Positions 50,201 through 62,888 of a DNA stretch of 64,000 nucleotides are shown here, in pieces. This DNA comes from Bursaphelenchus xylophilus (Eukaryota; Nematoda; Chromadorea; Rhabditida; Aphelenchoididae), in NCBI GenBank assembly GCA_904066235.2, contig CAJFCV020000005.1, positions 4,211,501 through 4,275,500 of the forward strand. The letters run 5' to 3'. The position numbers were made by a program, and so were the translations under genes. The notes beneath the pieces are model-generated. The model was not told where the DNA came from. It did not search any database and was given only the letters and a program-made list of their open reading frames with translations. Within the stretch, counting starts at the first letter, position 1. Each line of letters begins with the position of its first letter.

Positions 50201-53200
50201 TTTTTCCATCGACAACAAAGTAAATCGCCCCGAGAGATCCCCTTCTCCTCTCCGCTTAAGGCAAACAAAAATAATCCGAAACGTTTAATCCGAGTCCTTA
50301 CTCCTAACTCTTTTCGAGTACCGCAGATACGGTTTCGGCCCGCGTCATTGTTCAACGCAAAAAACAAATAAAAAAGCGACTTGAATATGCAAATATTTGA
50401 GGGACCTGAAGTTAAAGACCCCAGGACCTCGAGGACGTGGGAATTTGGGAGAAAAGTCAAGAGTTTTGGCATGGGGAATGGAACGGATGACACCAAAAAA
50501 CAGAATAATACAAAAATTGAGGGGAAAATATACTTTTGATGGACGGTGCAGGGAATGAATACAGAAAAGCAAACAACTTGTTCAGAAGTCACGGGTTTTT
50601 TTCAACTTTTTCTGCGAATTATCAAAAATGGTTTTGGAAAAATTTTTGGAATTTAAAATTTAGCTATAAAATACGATCAGAGAACGTTAAATCGGCGCTG
50701 ACTTATCTACTAGCCTCAATATTGTCTTTGAATACGATTTTCTTTATCTGAACAACAACAACCAATATTTGGAACTCCTCGTATTTTACCCCAAATCTCC
50801 CCATTTTCGGTGTAGCTTATATTCCAAATATCCCTAAAATTCCCTCTACATCTTAGTTAACTAGTTTCCACCTTTCAGTCTATGAGAACATGATGTGTTT
50901 TTGCTCTCCACATCATCAAGTATAATATCATCCAGGCTCATCTGCACGAAAAAAGACATATTTTCTGTTTGGAAATGCCAACGGATGAAAGGGAAATAGC
51001 CAATGGGGGTTTTGGGGACAAAGAGGATCAAGATGTTACACCCTGTGTAACGTTTACAACTTGGTCACCACATGCACACTGCTTTAAAGTTACGTAAAAA
51101 TAACTGTCAAGAGGCATTGAGTAACAATCACCATAGGCTAGACCAAAGAGTTTAAGCAGTTAGGGCTACATTTTATTTGTAGAAATTCTAGACATTAGAC
51201 TATAAGTGAGAATTTTCAAAACTTCTCAGATTTTTTTGGATAATCGTCCAAAAAAGATTTCCTGTAGACCAAAAGAGCAACCCATAAGGCGCTTAATTTT
51301 ACAACTGATAGCAGCTTTGGTGAGAGTTGTGTTGTGATGTATTATTCATGGCCAATGGGACCACTACGTCATGGATAATATGAAAGTTGATCCCAAAAAT
51401 CTATCTTGATAATCAAGGTGATACAAAGACTATATTCGAGCTCTAAAATTGCCGTCAGATTCCCAAATACATTCTCAAAAATGCTGTCGGCATACATTTC
51501 ACGTTATCCTTGACATCAATTGGCCACGGATAATATCTTTGATCCCCTCCGAAAAACAATACATGATGAATAAGATAACATCCTCTCTAGACAATCCGAG
51601 TCTACCCCTGGTCCCTGCAAAGTGCCATTTACACTCTTTCCGTGCCAAGTGTAATCGGATTTCGCAGAGTTTTCTCGGGCGCTGAAATCAGGTTTCCCCC
51701 CAAAAAAAGGGCCTAAACGCCCCAAGGTTCCCGAAATTATGACATGAACTTGGCCGGGAAATGCCTTCTGAATCCTGTTGAATAGTTTCGAAGGCATTGG
51801 AATTCAGCGAAGCGAGGAGGGATAAAGGAGGGGGAAAGGGAATTAATGAGTTCGAAAGGGGGAAGAAAACTTGTAAATACCGGTTTCGAGAATGAAAATG
51901 GGCAGTGAAGGGGTTGTAGTCGAGTCCTACAACTTCTTAGTACACAAATACAATAATTACAAGACTATAGCCTTCTCAACCAGCAATTTCTGAGGAAAAT
52001 TTGAGAAAATTAGGAGAAGAGCGGATTTCAGACTGTGGAGGTGGCTATTACAACATAACAATTAAATATCAAACGTCTAACAACTAAATACAACATTCCA
52101 GCTGTCAAGAAAATAAAGAAAACCAAAGGAAAAAGACGAAAAAAAGAACTGATCTCGGGCGGAATCGAACCGCCGACCTTCTGTGTGTTAGACAGATGTG
52201 ATAACCCCTACACCACAAGACCACACTTCAAAAAGCGATCGGAATGGAGGAAGAGAATCGGCGAAATTTTCGTGAAATAAAAAAGATTTATTTGAATTTC
52301 GGAAAAATTAGGATGCAAGATACAAGATGTTTGCATTTTTAATAAAAAATATTAATAGCTTTTTGATAAATTTATCGGCAAAATATCAAAAAATTAATAA
52401 AAAAAAAATTAAAATGACGTTTTCTAATAGTAAAAAAATCACAGTAATCAAAATGTCGCGATCTGTTTGAAGTTCAAAATGAAAGAGAATCGGATTATAA
52501 ATCCTCCTTTCATCGTGATATTTTTGGCATATATTGAATTAAAAACCTGGCTTCCATTATAGACATACCAGGGAATGACGTATGTTATTGTGTCGCATGA
52601 CTTATTCTTGGCTCAAAAACACCCAAAATACTCATAACGAGCCTAATGAAAGGCTTACTTCACTGTGCGTCCTGTCAAAGTAAGATACGAGACGAGAGTA
52701 AAAAAAATAAAAAAAATTTTTGGAGCAACAATTTTTGATTGCGTAACTTTTATTGCTGTGAATTTGCGGCCTACAATTTCGCTAATATTTCCAATAGGGT
52801 GTATATTTTAGTTTTTGAAAAGATCAGCATTTAATTTTCATGGGGAGCCGAGATATTCAGCAAACATTTTTTGACGAGAGACAAGAAAATCAGGAGAGAC
52901 GGCCAGAGAAAAAATATTTTTACTGATTTCTTTGCGAGATTCAACTGGAAAAAATTGATTTTTTGCAGGAAAATTTTTCTGGTCACTTCCTCGTACCTTA
53001 CCTTTCCCAAAGCGAAACCTGTTCGCAATACAACAACATTCTCGGCGAAATAAACAAAGACATCAAAAACCTCCCTCAGGGTTCGAAAGGCCAAGAAAAA
53101 AAGAGTTTATAAAATTGTGTTGCAAAAGTAATGAGATTTGGCCGTCTTTTGACATTAGGCATGCCATTATGGTTGTTCTTTTGTGCCCCCAAAAAGACCT

Positions 53201-56200
53201 ATAATATTCAAGTTGGGTGGCAACGGAAGGCAAACAAGGTCAGGAGACAGTCAAACTGTAAAGAATATCGAGTAAGAGGTTGTTAGGTGCTAATCCGAGG
53301 GATTATGAGAGCGGAAAATAAGGCTGTAAAGTGGTAAATAGCCAGGTTACTGAGTAAAAAACAGGCGCGGAATTTGGGAAAGATTGGCGTAGAATTAAAA
53401 TACAAACTTTTTTACGAATTTTAAGGGAATTTTTAGCCCGCGCTCTCCATAAACAGTCAATATTTTTAGTCCGGAAGTGTAAAAAATTCACAAATTTTGC
53501 AATTTTCAAAAACAAAAAATTCTCTGTTATCTCTCCTCATTTACCACGGTCTCTCGCGAAAATTTTTTTGATGATATCTCCCCGGCCTTTGCAAAGTATA
53601 TCAGCTAAAACTCAGAGATTTAAACTATGCCCGTGATAGAGAATATGAGCTGAATTTGAGGGAATACCGATATCCCGAGCACCTCCCCGCTAACAATAAA
53701 AGTTCAGGGCTAAACAAAGTGATTATCTAAAATCAGCCCCTGAAATTATAAATTTCATAAAACCTCTGGACTTTCTGGACATCTTGAGGTCTGCAGATGG
53801 CATTTAAGACATGATTTATGAGCTCACACCACATTTCTTTGGGTCTTTACACGTGTCGCAGGCCTCCAGGATGATATAAATTTTAATTGGGAAACCACAA
53901 AAATGAATTTATTTGAAATCAAGATATTACGAGCATTCAATTAAAAGGGCAAAAACAAATTTGTTTAAAAATAACGTGATTTAAGAAATTTTATCTCAAA
54001 GATTACTGTAATTTTACGGGCCAAACTTAAAAGTTTTACCCCGAAAATGGTGAGAACTTGACCCCAGCCCTTTCAATTTTGCTCATCAAGCAGCCTAATT
54101 GTGGCTAATTCCACGATAAAAACGCCGGCCTCTCCCTTCGGAGGGCATGTCAAATATAACGACGTGTTTTTTGTAGTTTTAAGAGTCCATTCAAGGGCCG
54201 AGCGCGGCCCTCCAAAAAAGTGTCGAACGCCTCAAATTTCGCGACAAGCCGGCGGCCCCGTAATTTGGCGGCCCCGAAGAATTGCGTTTCGGGAAAAATG
54301 AGCCGAGAACTTGCGCGACCCCCCGAGGCTATGATTCGATTTCGCCGGCTCTTCACAAGTCGAATTATCAGGCCCTCGGGGAATCGAATCAGGGCTGATA
54401 TCACGCAGGAAACGGGCGTCCGGACGGGATATCGGGCATAGCCGAAGGTCGCGCAGCAAGTGTCTTAGGGGCCGAAGAGAGGCAGAGGTCAGTTCTAGGT
54501 AAGGAAGGGGAAAAGAGTCGAACAACAAGGAAGAAAAGGGGGAGATGAGACAATGTCTAGACGAGAAATCACATTTATCTATTACTTTGCAACCTTTGTT
54601 TACAGATAGCTGAAAAAATTCAAAAAATTTCACTTTGAAAACGAAAAGAGTAAAAATTATAATTCAAAAGGCGTTTTTTAATAAACTAAGAAGTATTTAA
54701 AATAATTTCTCAACTATTCCATTATTTTCTATTACCTAAACCAGCTCAAAAATCGCCTCAAAAAGACGAAAAAAGGAACTGATCTCGGGCGGAATCGAAC
54801 CGCCGACCTTCTGTGTGTTAGACAGATGTGATAACCCCTACACCACAAGACCACGTCTCCCTCGTTCTTTCTTTTTCCCCATTCGATTGCCGAAAAGGCG
54901 CGAATAAGTGATTTTCACTGGAATCAAAGCAAAACCGAACCCAAATTTCCTTTTCTCTACTTTTTGCTACTAAAAACAGCCGCAAAAATAAAGCCAATTA
55001 AAAATTGTCGAAAAGGGATCATTAAAAAGTGGCTGGCCACGAGTTTGGCTCCCTATCACAGTATTAATACTGCTGTATTTCCCACCACGTTTAATCCCAT
55101 TCAAATCCCTTCAAAAAGAGACATGGAAAACATGAAATAAGCTTTACACACATTAATTAGAGGGCTAATTAAGGGCTAATCTGCTCCGAAATACTTGCCA
55201 TTCCATGTTTCTTGAAGTCAGATTTAAGTTACAGTAATAAACAGCCGGGAATAAGTGCCAATGTTGGCCTGATGCAATGATTAGAGCTGCAGGACTACGG
55301 TGAACAATTAATTCGGCATTTCGTTCAATAGATATTCGAATAAATACCGACAACTTTTTGATGTTCGACCGCAAATTTTCGGGAATTTAAATTTTTTCGG
55401 CGCCATAAAACCGCCATTTTTTGAGGGCCGCGGCATTTGGGCCAAAGTGCGCGGATTAAAGCGCCGGAGGGGATTAAACATAAAAAATTAGGAAAATGTA
55501 AATTCATTTGACCCATAAAACACAAAGGGTTATGTTCTGCCTTCAGGGGTTTTGTTGTTGCCTTCGGAATGATAGAGTGGGATCATTGGGTCGAGTGGAG
55601 GCGGCAATAGAGACGTTATGATACAGTAGGAGCGAGATTTAGGGGGAAATAAAATAAAAGTAAGACGTTATGATGGGTATGTTTTGACAGGACGGGAAAC
55701 ATATGACAGGAATAAGATAAGCCATTCAAATTCGGAACAAAACATGATCGATCTGGAGGATTGCGGTCCGAATTCCCCTCAAGCCCTAGGAAACATTGAC
55801 TTTATGAGATTGGTGGCGATAAAATCGAAAAATCAAAATTTCAAAATCACAAAATATTCAGAGTTTGGTTCTTTTTTTTACTCCTATTTTAGAGACAGAC
55901 AGGTCAAGAAGTAAGTCAAAAAAATATTTAAACATCCTTAAATTTTGCATGTCACTTCCTTATGGGCCTCTTTCTTTCTTTCCGACCCCAAAACACGTAA
56001 TTTTTTATGTCTAAAATTATGCAAATTCCAATTTTGGGGTTCAAAAAAGTCAAGATAAAAATTCTCAAGGAGAAATCAGGAAGTTTGCAGGTGAATGCCC
56101 TCTGGCATTTTAGAAATTAGGGTTGGAAATGCGCTTTGAGGCGCTTTGGCCTCTTGCCTTTTAAACTTTCAATAATTAGACTTGATCGTCTGAGGCATGA

Positions 56201-59200
56201 CAGTTCAATTTGTCGTCAAAAAAATTCAAAAACCCCCACAAAACGAGAATGCTTAGATTGCGCAGCTTGTAACCACTTTTCTGGACACTGGCACTTTTGG
56301 CCATGGCCATAAAGAAGTTTTAAAAGTAGAAGAAGTTGTAATTTTTAATAGAAACATCTCGCAAAACTCACCAAGGTCTTAAAACCCGCTCAAATAACGG
56401 AAACAAAGACATTTCCTCTCTTTTCGAAGCCAAAGTAACTCCAGTTAAAAGTAGAGATGAAGAGGAACGGCCCAAAAATGTAAAAACATTTACATCGTGT
56501 TTTCGGGTAAATATGAGTAGTTTTAGAGGGTACTCAACAATACTTGGACCAATTTTTTTGGAGGAGAAATGCAAACAGTGGGAGAAAAAAAGTTGAAAAA
56601 TTTTGAAAAATCGTCATAGCTTGAAATAAGATTCACAGAACTTCTTCAAATTTTTACTGTATACTCCAAGAGGTCCAAGTAAAAGTTGCTGAAAATTATA
56701 GCGCTTGTTTTGCAAGGATATCTGAGAAGTTCAATAAAAATTTGGCGCGAAGCAGTTCGAAAACGATGATAAAAGCTTAGATTTTTTTATGAAATAACTC
56801 GTCTGGAGTAGCCGAGAGAAAATTGACTTCCTGTGGAAACATTGTACTCTATCCACTAACACCCAATTTCTCAAATTAAGAATCACCGAAAAATTTAGGC
56901 TAGAATTCTGACCGAAAACCCCTGCGGTTTCTACAGCATGCGGGCTAAAAATCAGACATTGTAGACTATAGTAGACTATACTCTACATTTCTACCAAGCT
57001 TTATTAAATCTTGAGCATTGTACTCTGAGAAATCTCCACTCTCAGACATCTACTACAATATCGTTTCCTTTCCAAAAATCAAACGGCTTTATGTCGAATG
57101 CAAAACATAATAAACACACTAAATCCGACTACTGTACAAGCTTCTATTCGATTCTAAACCCCTTATTAAACCATTGCAGATAAGCTGTTTAGACGCGAAC
57201 AAAGCGAGCTCACATCCATTTTAATTATCATGTGTCACGACCAAAAATATAGGCCAAAACACGCTATAATTTGGCAAGTTTAAGATACAATGTGACTAAT
57301 AAGAGGCTTTCAGCGTAATAATGGAGAAAAAACGTATTTTCGGGGCTTGAAATTGCATTAATTTTGTACTTAACTCACCTGATGAAGGAAGACGGCGATC
57401 CCGGAATATGCGATAAAATCGACGCGAGAGAGGAGCGGCTTTCTGTCCAGGGCGGCATAATCACATTACTCATACCTAAAAAGCATTAAATTTAGATTTT
57501 TTCCTTCAAATATCGATATATTATATATTATACTAGAGATAAGATGACAAAAAATAAAATTATATAAATATAGATGGTTGTTGTTGGAAGCGCTGAATAA
57601 ACAGTGAAATCTGACCTCCAGTGGGGGTTTATAATTAAATGCCTCCGGGGCATTCGCAGTCGGAGAAAGTTAAATTTGGAAAACATTTCAAAAATAACTA
57701 TGATGGATGCTGGCATAAAGATGGAGAAGTTACGGAGTGAAAAGAGAATGCAGAATTCAAACAACCTTTCAAATGATTACATCAATTCCCAAAAAATTTT
57801 AGTCTCTCTTTCAAGGGCAAGTATCCAAACGTCACTTGGCCATCTTTCCACGAAATTGGCCTCAAAAGGTTTTCAAAATTCAAAAAAAAGTTTCATCGAA
57901 ATTTCCCCTTTGTACTCTTTCAACAATCATCTTTACAAATTAACTTTTTTTCCGTCCAAAACGCAATACAAATTGCACTTTCTCGGCTGCCCTTTATCAT
58001 AAAACTTTTGAGGTAATTATAATATCAGTAAAGCCTGACATTTACCCGGTTTTATAAAAAACATCAAGGTAAATTCCATGCTTTATAAAGTGAATTACTT
58101 GTTCTGAGAGAGTAGAGGTCAACTTTATAATTAGATTCATTTTTTGTAGGCTAAAATAAGGAGCTTTGGGTAAAAAATACTATAACAAGCTATGGCAACT
58201 TTTTGGAAAAAATATAGGAAAATTTTAATGCTTGAGGGTAAGCATTAAAAGATCTAAATTCACGGATGATGACGTAAAATAGATTCCAGTTTTCCGTTTC
58301 CAAAACTTTTCGAAAGTGCCAATCAGGAAGTATTCTTTATATTATATAGCACATCAAAGATGTCAAAACGGGAAGAGCGTCTAGGAAACATCAAAATTGA
58401 ATGAAATGTTACGAAATTGATTCAATAAAGTCGCGTTGAGATAACACAAAATAACAAGAATTCTGCAGGAAATCGTTTCTTTTTGATAAACTTGAGCCTC
58501 TGGTGACAAAAACAATCCCTCAGGGCATCGAAACGTCTCAAGAAAACAGGAAAAGATGAAACAGAGTTCAAATTGTAAAAAATTAAAATTGGCTGGAATT
58601 TTGAGAAAAAAATTTAAAAGATGTTTTTGAGGGGTCTCGAAAGTAATATGTAATAAAAAACATTACATATAAAAAATTGTAACTTAGAGGACATAAACCA
58701 AAAAATTTCCGGGATACGTGAGAATTTTCTGGGAGAAAAAAGCCTGGGGAAATTGTCTTTGTTAGAAAGCAGTAATGTTTCATTTTTTAGCAAGTTTACA
58801 CACATGGCAACAAACAATTTAAAATTTAAATCCAGTAAAAAATCAAAAATTCCATACTTCATGCTATAAAAAACAAAAAACTTGTAATTAAAAAGTTGAC
58901 CTCTACTCCATAAGAAAGAATAATTTATTTTGCAAAGAAGGGAATTTATTTTAGCCATTTTTTTACATATAAGAATGGATCAAATGACAACCTTTACTGA
59001 TATTATAATTACCCCAAAAAGTGTTATAATAAAGGGCAGCCGAGAAAGGGCGGTTTATATCTGGTCTCTGGAGTGAAAAAGATGAACTTGTAAGGATTAT
59101 AGTTCAAAGAGTTTAGCGGAAATTGTCGATGAAACCCTGATGAGCGACAGGGATTACAACAAATTCTAGAAATTTCTAGAGGAAAATTTAGAGGAAATAT

Positions 59201-61076
59201 GATGATAATTGAATGATCAGACTCTTACCAAGCATCGTCTAAAAAAATGCGAAATTTAAAGCCTAAAATTTTGCAAAAATTCCTAGGAAATTGACTCAAA
59301 AAGTTGCGTAAAATTTTTTGACTTTTTTGAAATTTTTATTGTGTAAATTTAATAGTCTAATATAAGTATAGAGCAACATTTCTGTGCAAAAAATCAATTT
59401 ATTCCGCGAGATATTCGCAGAGAAATAACCGAAAACCGTTTTTTCTCTTACCATTTGTCATAATTTTTCTTGAATCCCACGAAAAAAGGCTTTGTAAAGA
59501 CGACCCTCTTTGCAAAGCGTGAGCTACAATTTTCGTGAATTAAGATACGGCTACTTGAGAGTAAGTGGATACGATTTAAGAAGGATCCCATGGGCACAGC
59601 TCGAGATATTACCCTTCAAGAACAAGGTGAACTTTGAAGAAATTCATCCCATTCTTCATCGAAAAATATCTAGAAATGGAACAGAACGCCAAAAATAGAT
59701 CTACAACTTTTTCCATACTACTAGAAAGTGCTGTTTACAAGTGCTTGACACAAAAGCTTAATGGTATTTTCACCAAAAAGTTGGGTAATCGCCCTTTAAC
59801 TCGCCTTTTCCGCAAATTGACGGAGGCAAATGTTATTAAATCCGCATTTTCTGGTGTCCTATTCATTTTTGTAAACAACTAATTATTCTTGCCGATTCCA
59901 CAGCACCTCTAATGTCATAATCTAACTGCTGGATCTCTCATAAACAAACCCGAACCGACATTTTGTCAGTAAATATTCTCCTTTGTATCCCTTTATGATA
60001 TTCGTTTTCTCTTTTGCCTTCTCAATTAAAAATGCCCCAGTTTCCATTGAAAATCCCCTGAGGGCCTATTATGAAGCGAAAATAAGATTATTCAAATACT
60101 TTTTTTGGTGTCGACATTCAAAAGTCAGGGATTCTGGAATCCGCATGGGAATTTTGATGAGGAAAATGGATGGGGCAGGGAAATGAATAATTAGTGGGAC
60201 AAAAGGAGCCATAAGTCAAGGGAAAGAAGTCAAAAATATTTTTATTAATTTTTTGTTTCTGAGAAAACCCATTTGTAAATTTTAAAAAGATGTGGAAACA
60301 CTCGTATTTTACATTATTTTGCAATTTTTTAACCTCAAAACCAAAAGGAAAATTTTGCACACCAAAATTTAAAAACATTAAGCTTTGAATTTTGAATACC
60401 TGAAAGCAAAATTTTGGACTAAATTGTTCTTCTTTCTGAGCAGTGATCTCGTGGTGTAGTGTTTATCACATCTGTCTAACACACAGAAGGCCGGCGGTTC
60501 GAGCGCGCCCGAGATCAACGACCCCTTTTTATTACTTTTTGCATACAAAATAATAAAAAAATATTGTAAATACGTACTCTCCCCTCGACTTTTGCAAATA
60601 GACTTAAAATCCAATCCTTTGGATAGAAAATTATGGAATGTTTGCTCTTTCAAAATCCAAAATTTTTATTTAATTTTGCCAATTTTGTGCCCACCACAAG
60701 AAACCAAAGTTCAATGGAATTTCAATTCACGAATGCCTAAAAATTATCGACCTTGAATGTGGTAAACTCCAAAATGAAATCACGCAGCCGAAATTTGCCG
60801 GAGGGGAAAAGGCCCAGATGATTATGAAAATTGAAAAGAATGGTTGTAAAAAGGGCAAAGAGTAGTGTAAAAAGAATAAAAAAATAGTTGTAAAGGGGCA
60901 TTTGACTTGAATAAAAACATAATTGAAATAAATTTGAATAGGTATGGTAATGAGTAATCTTTTGCAAAACAACTTACTGGACAGAGGCCGTGAATAGGCA
61001 CTTAAATTGTTGGTGTCCTCGATGTCGCTGGGGAGGACTTGGATCTGCGGAACGGATCCGTAATTTGCAGGGTATT
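47295..61076 (-). CDS. Synaptotagmin-like double-C2 protein (5' end not found)
   Basis: Nine exons keep one frame on the minus strand: 60978-61076, 57379-57475, 49077-49356, 48801-48956, 48557-48712, 48295-48423, 48108-48228, 47871-48042, 47295-47700, about 538 codons. C2A reads RGTLTYQLRYDFIHRVLMLH, GAPDPYVKMYCLP and VYDFDRFTRHGLIG; its fifth calcium aspartate (D after RH) is Gly. C2B reads PMDITGASDPYVKCEQ, a KRVKMRKTS polybasic strand and VMDWDRIGRDDLLG with all calcium aspartates, and ends near RPIGTWHSILGEVP, a synaptotagmin WHxL-type end. A 55-residue loop rich in Asn/Glu/Leu interrupts the end of C2B. These proteins bind calcium and phospholipid in exocytosis. No transmembrane helix appears in the visible part; it may lie in an unseen 5' exon. 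Introns of 8.0 and 3.5 kb carry tRNA genes. Confidence 0.8.
52151..52222 (-). tRNA. tRNA-Val: tRNA-Val (AAC), copy 1
   Basis: The minus strand starts GGTCTTGTGGTGTAGGGG and has the anticodon loop CTAACAC (anticodon AAC), a GGCGGTTCGATTCCGCC T arm and ends CGAGATC. The acceptor stem closes with G-U pairs at positions 2 and 6. A run of seven T follows on the minus strand, a pol III terminator. It lies inside the 8-kb intron of the synaptotagmin-like gene, on the same strand. Confidence 0.92.
54781..54852 (-). tRNA. tRNA-Val: tRNA-Val (AAC), copy 2
   Basis: The 72 bases are identical to copy 1. About 25 bases of 3' flank are also nearly identical (CAGTTCCTTTTTTCGTC against CAGTTCTTTTTTTCGTC), so the duplicated unit was larger than the tRNA. 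The T run serves as terminator. It is in the same 8-kb intron. Confidence 0.92.
57900..59110. repeat. Old inverted duplication in the 3.5-kb intron
   Basis: Blocks CTTTCTCGGCTGCCCTTTAT, GGTAATTATAATATCAGTAA and GAGTAGAGGTCAACTTT occur at about 57975-58140. The same blocks recur inverted, in mirrored order, at about 58885-59055, with weaker similarity further out. Divergence is considerable, so this is a decayed foldback element or inverted duplication. No coding sequence recognised. Confidence 0.6.
60445..60516 (+). tRNA. tRNA-Val: tRNA-Val (AAC), copy 3, variant
   Basis: The plus strand starts GATCTCGTGGTGTAGTG and has the same anticodon loop CTAACAC. The acceptor stem (GATCTCG with CGAGATC) pairs perfectly, better than in copies 1 and 2. 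The T arm reads GGCGGTTCGAGCGCGCC, with one mismatched pair and an altered loop, which may weaken it. A TTTTT run follows. It is antisense to the synaptotagmin-like transcript in the 3.5-kb intron. It could be functional or an early pseudogene. Confidence 0.75.
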
Positions 61077-62887
61077 CTGGAATTATTTTTTGAGTAAGTT
61101 GGTAGAAAATGGGTGTTAAAATGAGCTGCTTACATTGTAATATTAATAATATGAAATTTAAAAGCCGATATTTTCAAATTATGCAAAACAATCATTTCAA
61201 AAAATTCTAAACGTTCCCAAAAATCCATTAAAAAAATGTCCGAACGCTAAAAAAGATACAATCCCAGCACCCAAATTCCATTAACTCCCACACAAAGACT
61301 CTATTAGAGTGCCGTTTAATAAAAATAAATTCAATTTTGAGCTGAAAAAATGTGCTGTTTTAGACAAAAAAAAAACAAAAAGTTTGACGTGGCCAATCAA
61401 AGAATTTCCGAAGTAAAGACGATTTAAAACTGATCCGAGTTGAGACGTCAAGAAGAGGAGAATTTCCGATTTAAAAATATCACAATTTGCCTGGTTCAGT
61501 GTAGTTTTGATGGGGTCATATTGTATGTACATACGTCAAAAAGTCATGGCAATTGGGGTGCTAATGTCGCTTGAAAAATGAGACAATTTGTGTGAGAACT
61601 TTAGTCGGTAAACTACAAGGTTCAAGTTCCACAATTCAATCTTATCAAAGTCCAACCTTTTGTCCCAAAAATCCCAAAGGTTTCATTAAAAAGTAATGTC
61701 CGGAGACTTGCACATGTAATGACCGAAGGCCTTAGTTCTTGATCTTTCAGCTCGAGAGAAAGAGAGCAAATATAATAAAGGCATAACGCCGTTCAAAAGG
61801 AGCAAGAAACCCTCAGCTGTTACGACTGCATGTCTGATACTGTTTTATTATTTTTTGCTTTATTGTTTACTGTAGTTTCAAAAGAATCCATGGAAATAAT
61901 GTAATCAAACAACCACCCGGAGTAGGTTTCCCCCAAATTTTTTAATTGTTAATTTTCTAGTCACACATAAACTCTAAATTGTGCTGAATTCCTCCATAAT
62001 TCTATCAGCTCTTAATTTATTTTCTCTCCAATGTAGATGGTCTAAAATTTACTTTTTCATAATTTAAACCTTTCATTGTTTTACATTTGAAATCACCCCA
62101 AATCCCATGAGGGCCTATTTTACAAAAACCGGGTCAAAACCCGCGGTCCGTCTACTTTTCTAACCCATATCCTCAAAAATCCCTTATTAACCTCTTCTAC
62201 AATTTGTAACACTTCCTCTTCCTTGACCCCCAAATCAACCCTAACTCCAAACATCCAAAAACCCCTCCATCTTGTTCCCGGATATGATAAGTCTGATGGA
62301 TTTCGGGCTCTGATCCCGCTCGAGGCCCTCAGGGTCATAAAGACAAAATAAAAGAAATAGGCATGTAATTACGGCGAATGGCCAGAAAATGAAAAGTTTT
62401 ATGAGATCCGAGCCGAATGTAGTTTTGGATGGGATTTATTGGATGTGCGGAATTGGATCACGTTGATTTATGGCGGCGATTCGGGATCAATTGGGGACGT
62501 GGAGGGGGGCATTAGAATCCAGTACCATGAATTTAATGGGGTCAAAGTTTTTGAGGGATTCAAAGTTAAAATTTAAAAATTTTTACAAACAACAATGTCT
62601 AATCAAAGAAGCGTCAAAAATAGCCTTGTTCATATTCCTATAACTTCTTGCAAAGTAAAAATAATAAAAACAAAATGAAAATGCCTCATAACAGCCGAAA
62701 ATTTCTTGATCCTCTTGAACGGCTTTATACTTTTTTTTGTCATCTCTCTCTTTAGAGCCAAAGAGCTATCCAAAAGTCCTTGGTTAAAGGACCAAAACAA
62801 CTACATTTGAACGCGGATTTTTACGGCTTGGAGGTGCGCCTCGCCAAAAGTTGCGAAAATCCCGCGAAAAAAATAAATACAAAAAAT
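61077..62887. other. No supported gene; possible upstream intron of the synaptotagmin-like gene
   Basis: The exon at 60978-61076 begins with a clear acceptor (TAATTCCAG), so transcription must start further upstream. I found no exon with a matching phase-1 donor here that I can support. Confidence 0.4.
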
Positions 62888-62888
62888 A

